A stretch of DNA of 18,339 nt from positions 1 to 18,339 of the forward strand of contig CAYVRW010000045.1 in assembly GCA_964453575.1 (NCBI GenBank), in the 5' to 3' direction. Both the position numbers and the translations under genes were made by a program. Below the pieces are notes generated by a model. The model saw only the letters and a list, made by a program, of their open reading frames with translations, was not told the DNA's origin and made no database searches. This document shows, piece by piece, positions 6,595-14,547 of this stretch. Origin of the DNA: JABDBK01 sp964453575. GTDB taxonomy: Bacteria > Pseudomonadota > Gammaproteobacteria > DSM-16500. How positions within the stretch are numbered: the stretch's first letter is position 1; the number at the start of each line of letters is the position of its first letter.

Positions 6595-7917
6595 TTAATT
6601 CGGGTTTTCCAAGCTTAACACCCCTGCATTATAATCATAAGCAAATAACTCTGCATAACGTCCCCATTCTATGACAGTTTCTAATACCCGTGAAGCTTCT
6701 TTCTCCGTCAGGTAATCTTCAAGTAATGATAAAAAATTTTCTTCCAGCGCGCGATGACGAGGATGTCTTGTGAGTTGATCATAAATATAACGTGCAAGTG
6801 GAACGTATTTTTTTAAATGTTCTAAAAATATTTTTTTTCGCTCCAAAATATCAGCTTCAACAAATGCTTTGCCTGCCTCAGTAATGGTGATATCACCCTT
6901 GGATACTTTGGCAAATTGTAAAATTTCGAGTAACTCGGTCAAGGGAAATAATTCATCGATATCCAGATTTAACGTATCAGCAACATCCGGCAAATCCATT
7001 TTGCCTTGATTTTCAGGGGCATTAAGCGTTTCAAGCAAGCCGGTGATTTCAGCAATATTAGCTTCAGGCAACCGATATCCTAAATCTATAGGCGGATGAG
7101 TTTCCACAATGCCTCCTGCTGTTTCCATGCGCGGCTGCGGTGTAGTCATTAAGGTATATACACGATCGATTTGGTTTTTAAAACGTGGGTCAAGATCACT
7201 ACGTGGATGCGGCAGCGTAATTTTAAGTTCACCGCGTATGCAGCCTGGGTTGCTATTAAAAACAATGATACGATCAGCGAGCAAAATAGCTTCTTCAATA
7301 TTATGTGTAACAAATAAAATGCCATGCAAACCTGTTTTTTTTGTTTCCCATAAATCTAATAAGTCACTTTTTAAATTGTCTGCTGTTAAAACATCAAGCG
7401 CAGAAAAAGGTTCATCCATCAATAAGATATCAGGATTGACCACCAGTGCTCGCGCAAATCCCACACGTTGACGCATGCCGCCGGATAATTCTTTGGGAAG
7501 TGCTGTTTCGAAACCGTCTAAGCCTATGGTATCAATCGCTTTAAGCGCACGTTCACGACGTTCATCGCGATTAATGCCAAGCGCTTCTAATCCAAGCTCT
7601 ACATTTTGTAACACAGTAAGCCAAGGCAGCAGCGCAAACGTTTGAAATACCATAGAAATGCCGCGTGCTGGTCCATGAACAGGTTTGCCGCGATAATAAA
7701 CAGTGCCCTGACTGGGTTGAACTAATCCAGCCAGTATGCGTAATAAAGTTGATTTCCCTGATCCTGATTTACCGAGTAATGCGACGATTTCGCCTTCATA
7801 CATGCGAAAATTGATATCCTGTAAAACCAGTAATTCTTGTTTATCACCTTTTAAAAAACTTTTTCCTACATTAAGTGCTTCAAGTAAGGGCGTTGGAAGA
7901 ATAGGTGTTTGGGACAT
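6595..7917 (-). CDS. ABC transporter ATPase, nitrate/sulfonate/bicarbonate class, with C-terminal AAA-associated domain
   Basis: The product is 440 residues. The N-terminal ATPase (about residues 10-260) has Walker A GKSGSGKST (49-57), the Q-loop glutamine at 92 in MVFQTFALLPWL, signature LSGGMRQ (144-150), Walker B ILLMDEP (164-170) and the switch histidine at 205 in VTHNIEEA. This pattern is closest to the TauB/SsuB/NrtD group. The C-terminal ~150 residues form the extra domain known as AAA-associated, a helical, winged-helix-like region of unknown role that marks a subgroup of these importers. It is the last gene of the minus-strand operon, nine bases after the permease stop, with AAGGA before its ATG. 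No substrate-binding protein gene is present in the window. Confidence 0.92.
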   Translation of the reverse strand: MSQTPILPTPLLEALNVGKSFLKGDKQELLVLQDINFRMYEGEIVALLGKSGSGKSTLLRILAGLVQPSQGTVYYRGKPVHGPARGISMVFQTFALLPWLTVLQNVELGLEALGINRDERRERALKAIDTIGLDGFETALPKELSGGMRQRVGFARALVVNPDILLMDEPFSALDVLTADNLKSDLLDLWETKKTGLHGILFVTHNIEEAILLADRIIVFNSNPGCIRGELKITLPHPRSDLDPRFKNQIDRVYTLMTTPQPRMETAGGIVETHPPIDLGYRLPEANIAEITGLLETLNAPENQGKMDLPDVADTLNLDIDELFPLTELLEILQFAKVSKGDITITEAGKAFVEADILERKKIFLEHLKKYVPLARYIYDQLTRHPRHRALEENFLSLLEDYLTEKEASRVLETVIEWGRYAELFAYDYNAGVLSLENPN

Positions 7918-7926
7918 AGGAAATCC

Positions 7927-9669
7927 TTAATCTAGCATATAGCGGCTTTCAGAATATCGATACAAGGGCCGCCAAAAAAAATGATTAAAAAGCAAAACTA
8001 ATACGCACATCATGCCTATGCTTAATGCAGTATTAATAAAATCGCCTTTTGCCGTGTATTCAGAAATATAAGCGCCAAGTCCGGTTGCCACAAGCTTGGT
8101 ATTTCCCCAGCTAACAACTTCCGCAACTATACTCGCGTTCCATGCGCCGCCTGCAGCGGTAATTGCGCCGGTAATGTAATAAGGAAAAATAGCAGGCATA
8201 AGAAGTCTACGCCATCGCAGCCATGTTTTTAAACCTAAATTGTCGGCCGCTTGCAATAAATCTTTCGGTATCATGGAAGCACCTGCAATCACATTAAAAA
8301 GTATATACCATTGTGCGCCTAAGACCATGAGCGGCGTCGCCCAAATGTTTACATTTAAATGATAGGTCACAATAAAAATGACCACAAAGGGATAAAGTAA
8401 ATTCGCCGGAAATGCTGCAAGAAATTGGGCAATAGGTTGCACCAGGTAGGCAACATTAGGCCGCAAACCTACCCAGACTCCAATAGGTATCCAAATAAGC
8501 GAGCATAACGTGACCATGATAAACACACGAATGGCGGTGATAATACCTAAATACAACACATGTTTTATCGTGTCCAATGAAACATGTTGAATGATAAAAT
8601 GAAAGAAAAAGGCAAGTAAACAAATAATGGCTGTAACTAATAAAATATTCCAAATCCAAGTAATGTAGTGTTCCGTACGTTCTGACGAAAATTGAAAAAT
8701 CTTCGCAGGTTGCGAACGTAAAAATGAAACGTTGATACAATTTTCTAATAAGTGTCCTATCTTACGCCCGATGTAACGTATAAATCGCGTACGATTTAAC
8801 AAGTTTAATACCCATGAGTGGGCTTCTTTGCCTTCTTGACCGACTAAATGCGATTTAAATTTTTCAGCCCATGCGACCAATGGACGAAATAACAGTTGAT
8901 CGTAAATTAAAATAACGATGAACATAGTTAATATGGCATAGCCAATGGCATGCATATTAGCTGATTGAATAGCAACAGTGATGTATGAACCAATACCGGG
9001 TAATAAAATTTGTTGATTTGAAACAGAGATAGCTTCGGATGCCACCACAAAAAACCATCCTGCAGACATCGAGGCCATGGTATTCCATAATAATCCAGGC
9101 AATGAGAAGGGCACATCAATACGCCAAAAACGCTGCCAGGCAGACAAATGAAACATCGTCGCAGCTTCATTTAATTCAGAAGGAACAGAGCGCACAGTTT
9201 GATAAAATCCCAATGCCATGTTCCAGGCTTGTGAGGTAAAAATAGCAAAAATAGCTGCGCATTCCGGCCCTAGCAAGCTATTCGGAAATAAGGCAATAAA
9301 GGCCACAACGGTGATGGATAAAAATCCTAAAATAGGCACCGATTGCAAAATATCAATGAAGGGAATAATAATGCGTTCAGCACGTTTGCTTTTAGCAGCC
9401 CAAGTGGCAAAAGTAAACGTAAATAATAAGGAAAAAAACAATGCAATAAACATGCGTAACACAGTGCGTAACGCATAACCCGGTAAATAGCTGGGATCTA
9501 ACGAAATAGGTGTAGCTTGTCCCAATTCATAGGGAACGGCCATTTGTTTCGCATTCCACGCTAATAACATGATAATGCCTAATACTAAAAACAAAGCTAT
9601 GATGTCCCAATAATTGGGATAAGCTTTTTTTCGATAGACATTCATAAAGGTGTTGCGTAGAAAGCTCAT
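7927..9669 (-). CDS. Fused double-domain ABC transporter permease
   Basis: The product is 580 residues with two consecutive BPD_transp_1-type permease domains (about residues 70-270 and 370-565). Each has several hydrophobic helices and an EAA-like coupling loop: ELNEAATMFHLSAWQRF in the first half and DLLQAADNLGLKTWLRW in the second. Importers of the nitrate/taurine class usually carry a homodimer of single-domain permeases, so this gene encodes the whole channel as one chain. That form is known to accompany the ATPase type encoded next to it. A leading membrane anchor (DIIALFLVLGIIMLLAW) precedes the first domain. The gene is 12 bases downstream of the pteridine reductase stop, with AAGG before the ATG. 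The transported substrate cannot be told from sequence. Confidence 0.9.
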   Translation of the reverse strand: MSFLRNTFMNVYRKKAYPNYWDIIALFLVLGIIMLLAWNAKQMAVPYELGQATPISLDPSYLPGYALRTVLRMFIALFFSLLFTFTFATWAAKSKRAERIIIPFIDILQSVPILGFLSITVVAFIALFPNSLLGPECAAIFAIFTSQAWNMALGFYQTVRSVPSELNEAATMFHLSAWQRFWRIDVPFSLPGLLWNTMASMSAGWFFVVASEAISVSNQQILLPGIGSYITVAIQSANMHAIGYAILTMFIVILIYDQLLFRPLVAWAEKFKSHLVGQEGKEAHSWVLNLLNRTRFIRYIGRKIGHLLENCINVSFLRSQPAKIFQFSSERTEHYITWIWNILLVTAIICLLAFFFHFIIQHVSLDTIKHVLYLGIITAIRVFIMVTLCSLIWIPIGVWVGLRPNVAYLVQPIAQFLAAFPANLLYPFVVIFIVTYHLNVNIWATPLMVLGAQWYILFNVIAGASMIPKDLLQAADNLGLKTWLRWRRLLMPAIFPYYITGAITAAGGAWNASIVAEVVSWGNTKLVATGLGAYISEYTAKGDFINTALSIGMMCVLVLLFNHFFWRPLYRYSESRYMLD

Positions 9670-9681
9670 AGTAAACCTTAA

Positions 9682-10443
9682 TTATAAATACAACGAACGT
9701 CCGCCATCGACAGCAATATCTTGGCCAGTGATAAAACCGGCATCTTCAACGAGAAATAATACTGCATCAGCAATCGCATGGGTATCTCCATGACGCTTAA
9801 GTGCTGTATGAGCAATAATATTTTTTTTGATTTTGGTAGAAAGAGCATTAGTTCCTTCTGGCCAAATGATAGCACCCGGTGAAACGGCATTCACACGAAT
9901 ACCCATGGGTCCCAATTCTTTCGCGAGTGTTTTGGTAACCATGGTTAACCCTGCTTTTGAAATGCTATAAACAGAGTAATCTTGCATGGGTCGTTCCGCA
10001 TGAATATCTACAATATTAACGATAGAGCCTTTATATTTTTTTAAATAAGGAACGGCCGCCTGGGCTAAAAAGAAGGGAGCCTTGAGATTAGTGTCCAGTA
10101 AGGCGTCCCATGTTTTTGTATTGACCTTACCTATCGCGGTTTTATAGAAACAGGAGGCATTGTTGATAAGCGCATCCAATCGTCCCCAGGCCATCGCCGC
10201 TTCCTTAATAAGCGGTTTAAGTGCGCTCACATCAGATAAATCGGCTTTAATGACCACAGCAGAGTTTTTGCGTTGTTCATTAAGTGATCGACATAATTTG
10301 ACCACATCGGCTTTGGAATGGAGGTAATGTAATACCACATTCATCCCATTTTGATGTAAAATGCGCGCAATCTCAGCACCAATGCGGCGCGCGCTGCCTG
10401 TGACAAGAGCGACTTTATTATGGGGTGTTGAATTTTTGAGCAT
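9682..10443 (-). CDS. folM: Pteridine reductase, PTR1/FolM-like short-chain dehydrogenase
   Basis: The product is 253 residues and a typical SDR Rossmann protein. The cofactor motif is TGSARRIG (15-22); its arginines are the NADPH-type signature seen in pteridine reductases rather than the usual TGxxxGxG. NNAS follows at 94-97. The catalytic set is D146-Y159-K163 in NIVDIHAERP and YSVYSISKAG. The aspartate replaces the normal SDR serine, and its 13-residue distance to the tyrosine is as in PTR1, which strongly supports the call. The enzyme reduces dihydro- and oxidised pterins with NADPH. It is the first gene of an operon with an ABC transporter and is divergent from a methyltransferase-PTPS-DHFR group, consistent with a pterin/folate role. 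The symbol folM is by analogy. Confidence 0.85.
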   Translation of the reverse strand: MLKNSTPHNKVALVTGSARRIGAEIARILHQNGMNVVLHYLHSKADVVKLCRSLNEQRKNSAVVIKADLSDVSALKPLIKEAAMAWGRLDALINNASCFYKTAIGKVNTKTWDALLDTNLKAPFFLAQAAVPYLKKYKGSIVNIVDIHAERPMQDYSVYSISKAGLTMVTKTLAKELGPMGIRVNAVSPGAIIWPEGTNALSTKIKKNIIAHTALKRHGDTHAIADAVLFLVEDAGFITGQDIAVDGGRSLYL

Positions 10444-10473
10444 TATTCACCGCTATGAACTAAGTTTTGAGTA

Positions 10474-10480
10474 TTATAAT
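10474..10480. promoter_or_regulatory. Overlapping -10 hexamers in the divergent promoter region
   Basis: The 44-base gap between two divergent genes contains ATTATAAT, which reads as TATAAT on the plus strand (10475-10480) and again as TATAAT on the minus strand (10479-10474). On the plus strand the hexamer is only seven bases before the methyltransferase ATG at 10488, which would give a leaderless or almost leaderless mRNA. Matching -35 hexamers are weak on both strands, so this is a suggestion only. Confidence 0.4.
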
Positions 10481-10487
10481 CGATATT

Positions 10488-11642
10488 ATGCAAAGTCTTA
10501 ACGAAAAAAAACACAGTGAAGCACTCATAGAAAGCATACGCCAAGAGATGGCGGAAGCGGGTGGTACTATTTCATTTGCTCGATTTATGGAATTAGCACT
10601 TTATGCTCCAGGCCTGGGTTATTACACGGCGGGCAAGCATAAATTAGGGCCTACGGGAGATTTTGTAACCGCGCCAGAGATTTCCTCTTTGTTTGCAAAA
10701 AGTATTGCGCGTCAATGCCGCCAAATTGCAGCTAAACTTCCTTGTTACGACATATTGGAATGTGGTGCTGGAAGCGGTGTGTTTGCCAAAGATTTGTTAT
10801 TGGCATTGGAAGACATGGGAGCTTTGCCCGAACATTATTATATTCTTGAAGTAAGTTCAGATTTGCGCGATAGACAAAAACGTTTATTACAATCCGAATG
10901 TCCGCAATTTTTTTCGCGTATCCAATGGCTTGATAGTTTGGAAAATGTTTCAATTCAAGGCATTATTTTTGCCAATGAAGTGATGGATGCATTGCCTGTG
11001 CATGGTTTTGAAATACAACAGAATGAAATTAAAGAACGTTTTGTCACATGCCAGAATGATGAATTTCGCTGGAAAGCAGATGAGCCTAGCTCTCCAGGAT
11101 TAAAAGCATTATGTCAAACATTGCGTGAAACGTATTTATTGCCTAACGGTTATCAATCGGAAATACATATATTTTTATCGGCCTGGATCCGTACTATTGC
11201 GGATGTATTAAAAAAAGGTGTTATTTTATTGATTGATTATGGTTATGGCAGGGCAGAGTATTATCATCCTGATCGAAGCATGGGTACCTTGATGTGTTAT
11301 TACCAACATCAAAAGCATGATAACCCATTTAAATGGATCGGTTTGCAAGATATGACAGCCCACGTTGATTTCACCACTGTGATTGAAAGCGCCTATGCAT
11401 CAGGTTGTAAACTTGCCGGTTTTACCACTCAGGCGGCTTTTTTGACGGCCTGTGGATTGTTAGAGATGGCTGAGGAAGAAAAAAATCTTTTGCCAAAAGA
11501 AAAATTTCAACAAGGACAAGCGATTAAAACATTGCTTTTTCCATCGGAAATGGGCGAACTTATTAAAGTGATGGCATTGTCTAAAGCATGGGATGATGCG
11601 CTTATAGGGTTTTCATTGTTGGATAGACGGCGGGATTTATAA
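10488..11642 (+). CDS. MidA/NDUFAF7-like SAM-dependent methyltransferase
   Basis: The product is 384 residues from the ATG at 10488; an in-frame TTG at 10467 has no better signal. It shows the family landmarks LYAPGLGYYTAG, GPTGDFVTAPEISSLF, SAM-binding ILECGAGSGVFAKDLL, NEVMDALPVHGF and the C-terminal LIDYGYGRAEYYHP with GTLMCYYQH. The mitochondrial homologue NDUFAF7/MidA dimethylates an arginine in a respiratory complex I subunit; the bacterial target is uncertain. The gene is the first of a plus-strand set with a pterin synthase and DHFR, but a stem-loop follows it, so co-transcription is not certain. No ribosome-binding site is evident, which fits a leaderless transcript. Length and motifs look intact. 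Confidence 0.9.
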   Translation: MQSLNEKKHSEALIESIRQEMAEAGGTISFARFMELALYAPGLGYYTAGKHKLGPTGDFVTAPEISSLFAKSIARQCRQIAAKLPCYDILECGAGSGVFAKDLLLALEDMGALPEHYYILEVSSDLRDRQKRLLQSECPQFFSRIQWLDSLENVSIQGIIFANEVMDALPVHGFEIQQNEIKERFVTCQNDEFRWKADEPSSPGLKALCQTLRETYLLPNGYQSEIHIFLSAWIRTIADVLKKGVILLIDYGYGRAEYYHPDRSMGTLMCYYQHQKHDNPFKWIGLQDMTAHVDFTTVIESAYASGCKLAGFTTQAAFLTACGLLEMAEEEKNLLPKEKFQQGQAIKTLLFPSEMGELIKVMALSKAWDDALIGFSLLDRRRDL

Positions 11643-11695
11643 AATGAAAATAGCGGCTTAAAAAAGTATGCTCATATTTGTTCTCCGGACAAATT

Positions 11696-11730
11696 TTTAC
11701 AAATTAAGAGTTCAACTCTTAATTTGTAAA
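11696..11730. terminator. Perfect 15-bp stem-loop, possible bidirectional terminator or operator
   Basis: TTTACAAATTAAGAG (11696-11710) is the exact reverse complement of CTCTTAATTTGTAAA (11716-11730), with the five-base loop TTCAA. It follows the methyltransferase gene and precedes the pterin synthase. The stem is AT-rich and no long U-tract follows, so termination may be inefficient. The perfect symmetry would also fit a repressor site. Confidence 0.5.
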
Positions 11731-11831
11731 GTTATATAAATTTTTCTAATTTTTCAAGTGGTTAAACACCTCTAGCATAGATTTTACAATTATTGTACAA
11801 TGCGCTTCAGTAAAAAACGAGGGTATTAGAG

Positions 11832-12311
11832 GTGAGTCGTTTAACCGTTGTTGAAATTGAGAAAGAAGAAAACAGTTTCTCTGCTGGTCATTTTACTATT
11901 TTTTCTGCGACCGAACGTGAAGATTTGCATGGACATAATTATTATGTAAGCCTTGCATTGACCGTGATGATAGATGATAACGGCTTGGCATTTGACTACA
12001 GGGTTTACAAACAAAAGCTGCAATCGCTGTGCAAGTTATTGGACAGGCACTTTCTTTTACCAAGTCAATCCAAATATCTTAAGTTGGAAGATACGGGTGA
12101 TATGTGGATCGCTCATTATGGCCAGGAACGTATTCCATTTTTAAAACGGGATGTTGTGATATTGCCTATTACCAATGTGACGATTGAAGAGTTGTCCTAT
12201 TGGTTTTTGGAACAATTATTGGAAGATAAACAAATGCTTTCACAGCATGGTATTAAAGATATTAAAGTTAAAGTTTTTAATGGTCCGGGTCAATCTGCCT
12301 GTTGTGGATAG
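11832..12311 (+). CDS. 6-pyruvoyltetrahydropterin synthase family enzyme of PTPS-III type
   Basis: The product is 159 residues with a GTG start, preceded by GAGGG at 11819-11823. The PTPS fold is clear: zinc-ligand histidines H20 in FSAGHF and H33/H35 in LHGHNY, a D71/H73 relay in LLDRHFLL, and PITNVTIEELS for pterin binding. The catalytic cysteine of classical PTPS and QueD (CxxxHGH) is absent. Instead the sequence reads EDLHGH, with Glu30 in the ExxHGH arrangement reported for PTPS-III. PTPS-III enzymes make 6-hydroxymethyl-dihydropterin from dihydroneopterin triphosphate and can replace FolB aldolase in folate synthesis. Position 27 bases before folA supports a folate rather than queuosine role. 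A QueD-like activity remains the alternative. Confidence 0.78.
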   Translation: MSRLTVVEIEKEENSFSAGHFTIFSATEREDLHGHNYYVSLALTVMIDDNGLAFDYRVYKQKLQSLCKLLDRHFLLPSQSKYLKLEDTGDMWIAHYGQERIPFLKRDVVILPITNVTIEELSYWFLEQLLEDKQMLSQHGIKDIKVKVFNGPGQSACCG

Positions 12312-12338
12312 AAAAAATTTAGATAAGGAGATAAATTT

Positions 12339-12824
12339 ATGCGTATTTCGGCAATTTGTGCCATGTCAGAAAACCGTGTTATTGGCAATCACAATCAATT
12401 ACCTTGGCATTTACCAGCAGACTTAAAACATTTTAAAAAAATCACATCAGGTAAGCCTATTTTGTTGGGTCGAAAAACCTATGAATCCATAGGCCGTCCG
12501 CTGCCTGATCGATGCAATATCGTGATCACGCGCGATATGCATTTCCAAGCCCCCGGTTGTCTCGTGGTGAATTCCATTGAACATGCATTAGAAGCCGTTG
12601 CTTATAGCGAAGAAGTCTTTATTATAGGCGGTGCATTGCTTTATCATCAAACGTTGTCTATGATACAACGGCTTTATATGACTTTAATTCATCAGAACTT
12701 CGATGGCGATGCCTTTTTTCCTGACATTGATTTGCATGAATGGCGCGAGACGGAACGCATAGACCATCAAGCTGATGCAGAAAATCCGTATGCTTATAGT
12801 TTTATTGTGTTAGATAAAAAATAA
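12339..12824 (+). CDS. folA: Dihydrofolate reductase
   Basis: The product is 161 residues, normal for bacterial DHFR. ISAICAMSENRVIGNHNQLPWHLPADL contains the flexible loop, the conserved Trp23 and catalytic Asp28. LLGRKTYESIGRPLP is the NADPH-binding GRxTxES motif, and EVFIIGGALLY is the GG cofactor loop. The enzyme reduces dihydrofolate to tetrahydrofolate for thymidylate, purine and formyl-methionine synthesis and is the trimethoprim target. AAGGAG lies eight bases before the ATG. The gene is 27 bases behind the pterin synthase, probably in one operon. In E. coli folA faces apaH directly; here 4.6 kb of accessory DNA separates them. A stem-loop follows the stop. Confidence 0.96.
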   Translation: MRISAICAMSENRVIGNHNQLPWHLPADLKHFKKITSGKPILLGRKTYESIGRPLPDRCNIVITRDMHFQAPGCLVVNSIEHALEAVAYSEEVFIIGGALLYHQTLSMIQRLYMTLIHQNFDGDAFFPDIDLHEWRETERIDHQADAENPYAYSFIVLDKK

Positions 12825-12825
12825 T

Positions 12826-12872
12826 CCCCGCAGAAATTTTTGTTTAGAATAGGTAGCAAAAATTTTGCGGGG
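12826..12872 (+). terminator. Long GC-capped stem-loop after folA
   Basis: CCCCGCAGAAATTTTTG (12826-12842) pairs with CAAAAATTTTGCGGGG (12857-12872), leaving one bulged base and a 14-base loop. It begins one base after the folA stop. No T-run follows, so it may be a folA mRNA end-stabiliser or a partial terminator with read-through into the next gene, 18 bases later. Confidence 0.6.
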
Positions 12873-12890
12873 TGACAATCGAGGAAGAAA

Positions 12891-14180
12891 ATGCCCACAC
12901 AAAATTTTAAGAAAGATGCATTACTTGAACTGCAAAAAAGCGCCTTACGACAAATCAAGCATCAATTGACTGACAATGAAAAAATCCTTTGTGAATACCT
13001 TATTGCTTGTCCATCGACTGAATTTGAGCAAGTAACTCAAGATTTTTTAAATATGAAAGCGAAGATGTTCGTAAGAGGATATACACTTCCCAAAAAATGG
13101 GAACCTAAGCCAGGCATCTTGGGCATAGGGAAGCGAAAAGGAAGTGCACTATATCTTACCTTAAAATCTTTAAAAAATAATGAAGCATTTACTAAAACCA
13201 TTTTGAAAGCGACGGCATTTATTGATGAAGTGCAAGCATTGCTTAGTCAAGATGTCAGTTTAACTAAGCTTAGAGAATTACTTTTTAAAAGCGAGTGGCA
13301 TGACCAAAGACCATTTTCCGAGATAGATAATTGGCTGCGTTATCATATCGTAAGAATATTTCATGATATGCAGGGCAATGATTTAAATATAAATCTTTTT
13401 AAAAACGCACTTCAGCAAATAAATAATGATACCGATGGTGTAGAGAAAGCTTTATGTGATGATTATATTTATCGCCGAGCATTTCCTTTTCTTCAGGAAG
13501 TATCGGCAACTAAAGAAGAAAAAATATCTACTGATATGTTAGAAGGACCGGTGAACGATGTGTTAATGCGCAAGGTCACTATTCCTCTGCTTCATGAGCA
13601 AGTGCCTTATTTAGAAAAACGTTACGATAATGTTTGTATGCTAACAGATGCTGAACGCAATATCGGTGAATCAAAAGAGGATTATGCAGACCGTTTTAGT
13701 GAGATAAGGCAGCATGCCAATGGTATTATCAAGTCAATATTAAAAAACCGTATTGAAGAACTGGGTATTTCAGAACAACTTAGCGCTTTATCATTTGAAG
13801 AGTTTTATCAAGAAAAACAACAACGCTTACCCGCAAATAATATCGCCCAGCCAGTTATAGAAGAAAAAAAACAAGTACTAAGAGAAAATAAACCTGATCA
13901 TTTCAAAATCATCAGTATGATATCGAATGCTATCGCAAGGTTTTGTTCTAAAATAACGAAATATGACCGTGAGCAACCTGAAGAGGTTCTTCCAGAGACA
14001 AAACCGAAAAGTGATCATTCAAAACGCCATTCATGCCTTGATGCATTTTATCGTAGGCAAAAAGTGCACCCTGAAGCTTTAGAACTTAAGACTATTGTTG
14101 GTACAAGCAACAGTGAATCGCGAACTGTCTTCCAATCGCATAGCAGTCAAGTTATAACCCCAAATATGCTCCGTATATAA
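12891..14180 (+). CDS. Orphan 429-residue helical protein, unknown function, effector-like
   Basis: I do not recognise the family. The protein is hydrophilic and predicted mostly helical, with no signal peptide or membrane segment. The C-terminal third has a Glu/Gln/Lys-rich stretch (about residues 305-325, EEFYQEKQQRLPANN and onward) and a basic, low-complexity tail. GAGGA is positioned five bases before the ATG, so translation is likely. The last ~34 codons (14079-14180) lie over an antisense relic of the apaH 3' end, so the C-terminus is encoded by reverse-strand apaH-derived DNA and the original ending may have been lost. Placement between folA and apaH, where core genomes are contiguous, marks it as accessory. 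A type IV secretion substrate is possible in this sort of organism but unproven. Confidence 0.65.
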   Translation: MPTQNFKKDALLELQKSALRQIKHQLTDNEKILCEYLIACPSTEFEQVTQDFLNMKAKMFVRGYTLPKKWEPKPGILGIGKRKGSALYLTLKSLKNNEAFTKTILKATAFIDEVQALLSQDVSLTKLRELLFKSEWHDQRPFSEIDNWLRYHIVRIFHDMQGNDLNINLFKNALQQINNDTDGVEKALCDDYIYRRAFPFLQEVSATKEEKISTDMLEGPVNDVLMRKVTIPLLHEQVPYLEKRYDNVCMLTDAERNIGESKEDYADRFSEIRQHANGIIKSILKNRIEELGISEQLSALSFEEFYQEKQQRLPANNIAQPVIEEKKQVLRENKPDHFKIISMISNAIARFCSKITKYDREQPEEVLPETKPKSDHSKRHSCLDAFYRRQKVHPEALELKTIVGTSNSESRTVFQSHSSQVITPNMLRI

Positions 14181-14182
14181 GG
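14079..14182 (-). pseudogene. apaH: Relic of the apaH 3' end (direct repeat of 17437-17512)
   Basis: Bases 14107-14182 align without gaps to 17437-17512, matching at 66 of 76 positions, with an identical 30-bp core (14137-14166 and 17467-17496). Read on the minus strand in the apaH frame it gives IWGYNLTAMRLED followed by a diverged tail and a stop at 14079-14081. Upstream residues differ from ApaH (LYTEH against LDTGC). Only the last ~34 codons remain. The relic marks the left boundary of the segment carrying the Rpn remnant, Lrp, kinase and HigBA genes. It overlaps the end of the plus-strand orphan gene. Confidence 0.85.
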
Positions 14183-14196
14183 ATATACACAATAGA

Positions 14197-14502
14197 TTAA
14201 TGCTTTTTTCCTTTTAATTCACGTTGCAATTTTTTAATTCTAGCAAGTGACAAGCCAGTAGTTTTTTTTATAAAAGCAATTTTTGCACCTTCTTCTAGCA
14301 TGTGCTTAGCAACTATTTCTATGCCCTTCTCCATCCCAAAACGTTCTGCTGAGCTAATATATGGCATTTTTTGTGATTCCTCTAATTTATGTACATCATT
14401 GAGATATTCTAACTCAAGTGGCTTGGGCAAGCCAATAAGCCAATCAATGAACTTATATAGATTGACGACTTCCTTTTTATTGTAGAAATTAATAAAACAT
14501 TG
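14197..14502 (-). pseudogene. Rpn/PD-(D/E)XK transposase-like protein, C-terminal remnant
   Basis: An open frame from 14502 to the stop at 14197 encodes about 101 residues. They include NLYKFIDWLIGLPKPLELE, then SQKMPYISSAERFGMEKG and HMLEEGAKIAFIKKTTGLS. This is the C-terminal part of the Rpn family (recombination-promoting nuclease, formerly putative transposase PD-(D/E)XK). The nuclease domain that should precede it is missing, and an in-frame stop lies at 14503-14505. A TTG at 14430 could start a 77-residue product but has no convincing ribosome-binding site. Rpn genes are often multicopy and decaying in Legionella-type and Rickettsia-type genomes. The position right beside the apaH relic places it at the insertion boundary. 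Confidence 0.75.
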
Positions 14503-14547
14503 TTAATAAAATCTGAAAATTACAATGTATGTCAATAAATTGAATCA

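Noticed and set aside
7109..7930. Plus-strand reading frames antisense to the ABC ATPase gene
   Set aside because: The minus-strand frame has complete ATPase motifs; the plus-strand frames show no recognisable domains or start signals.
8456..9478. Several 66-94 codon frames inside the permease gene on both strands
   Set aside because: They are out-of-frame shadows of a well-supported 580-residue membrane protein.
11761..11834. preQ1-type riboswitch before the pterin synthase
   Set aside because: There is no recognisable aptamer; the likely -10 TACAAT at 11796-11801 would start transcription after the left arm of the repeat, and the enzyme looks folate-related rather than queuosine-related.
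12184..12426. 80-codon frame spanning the pterin synthase end and folA start
   Set aside because: It overlaps two strongly supported genes in another frame and has no homology-like motifs.
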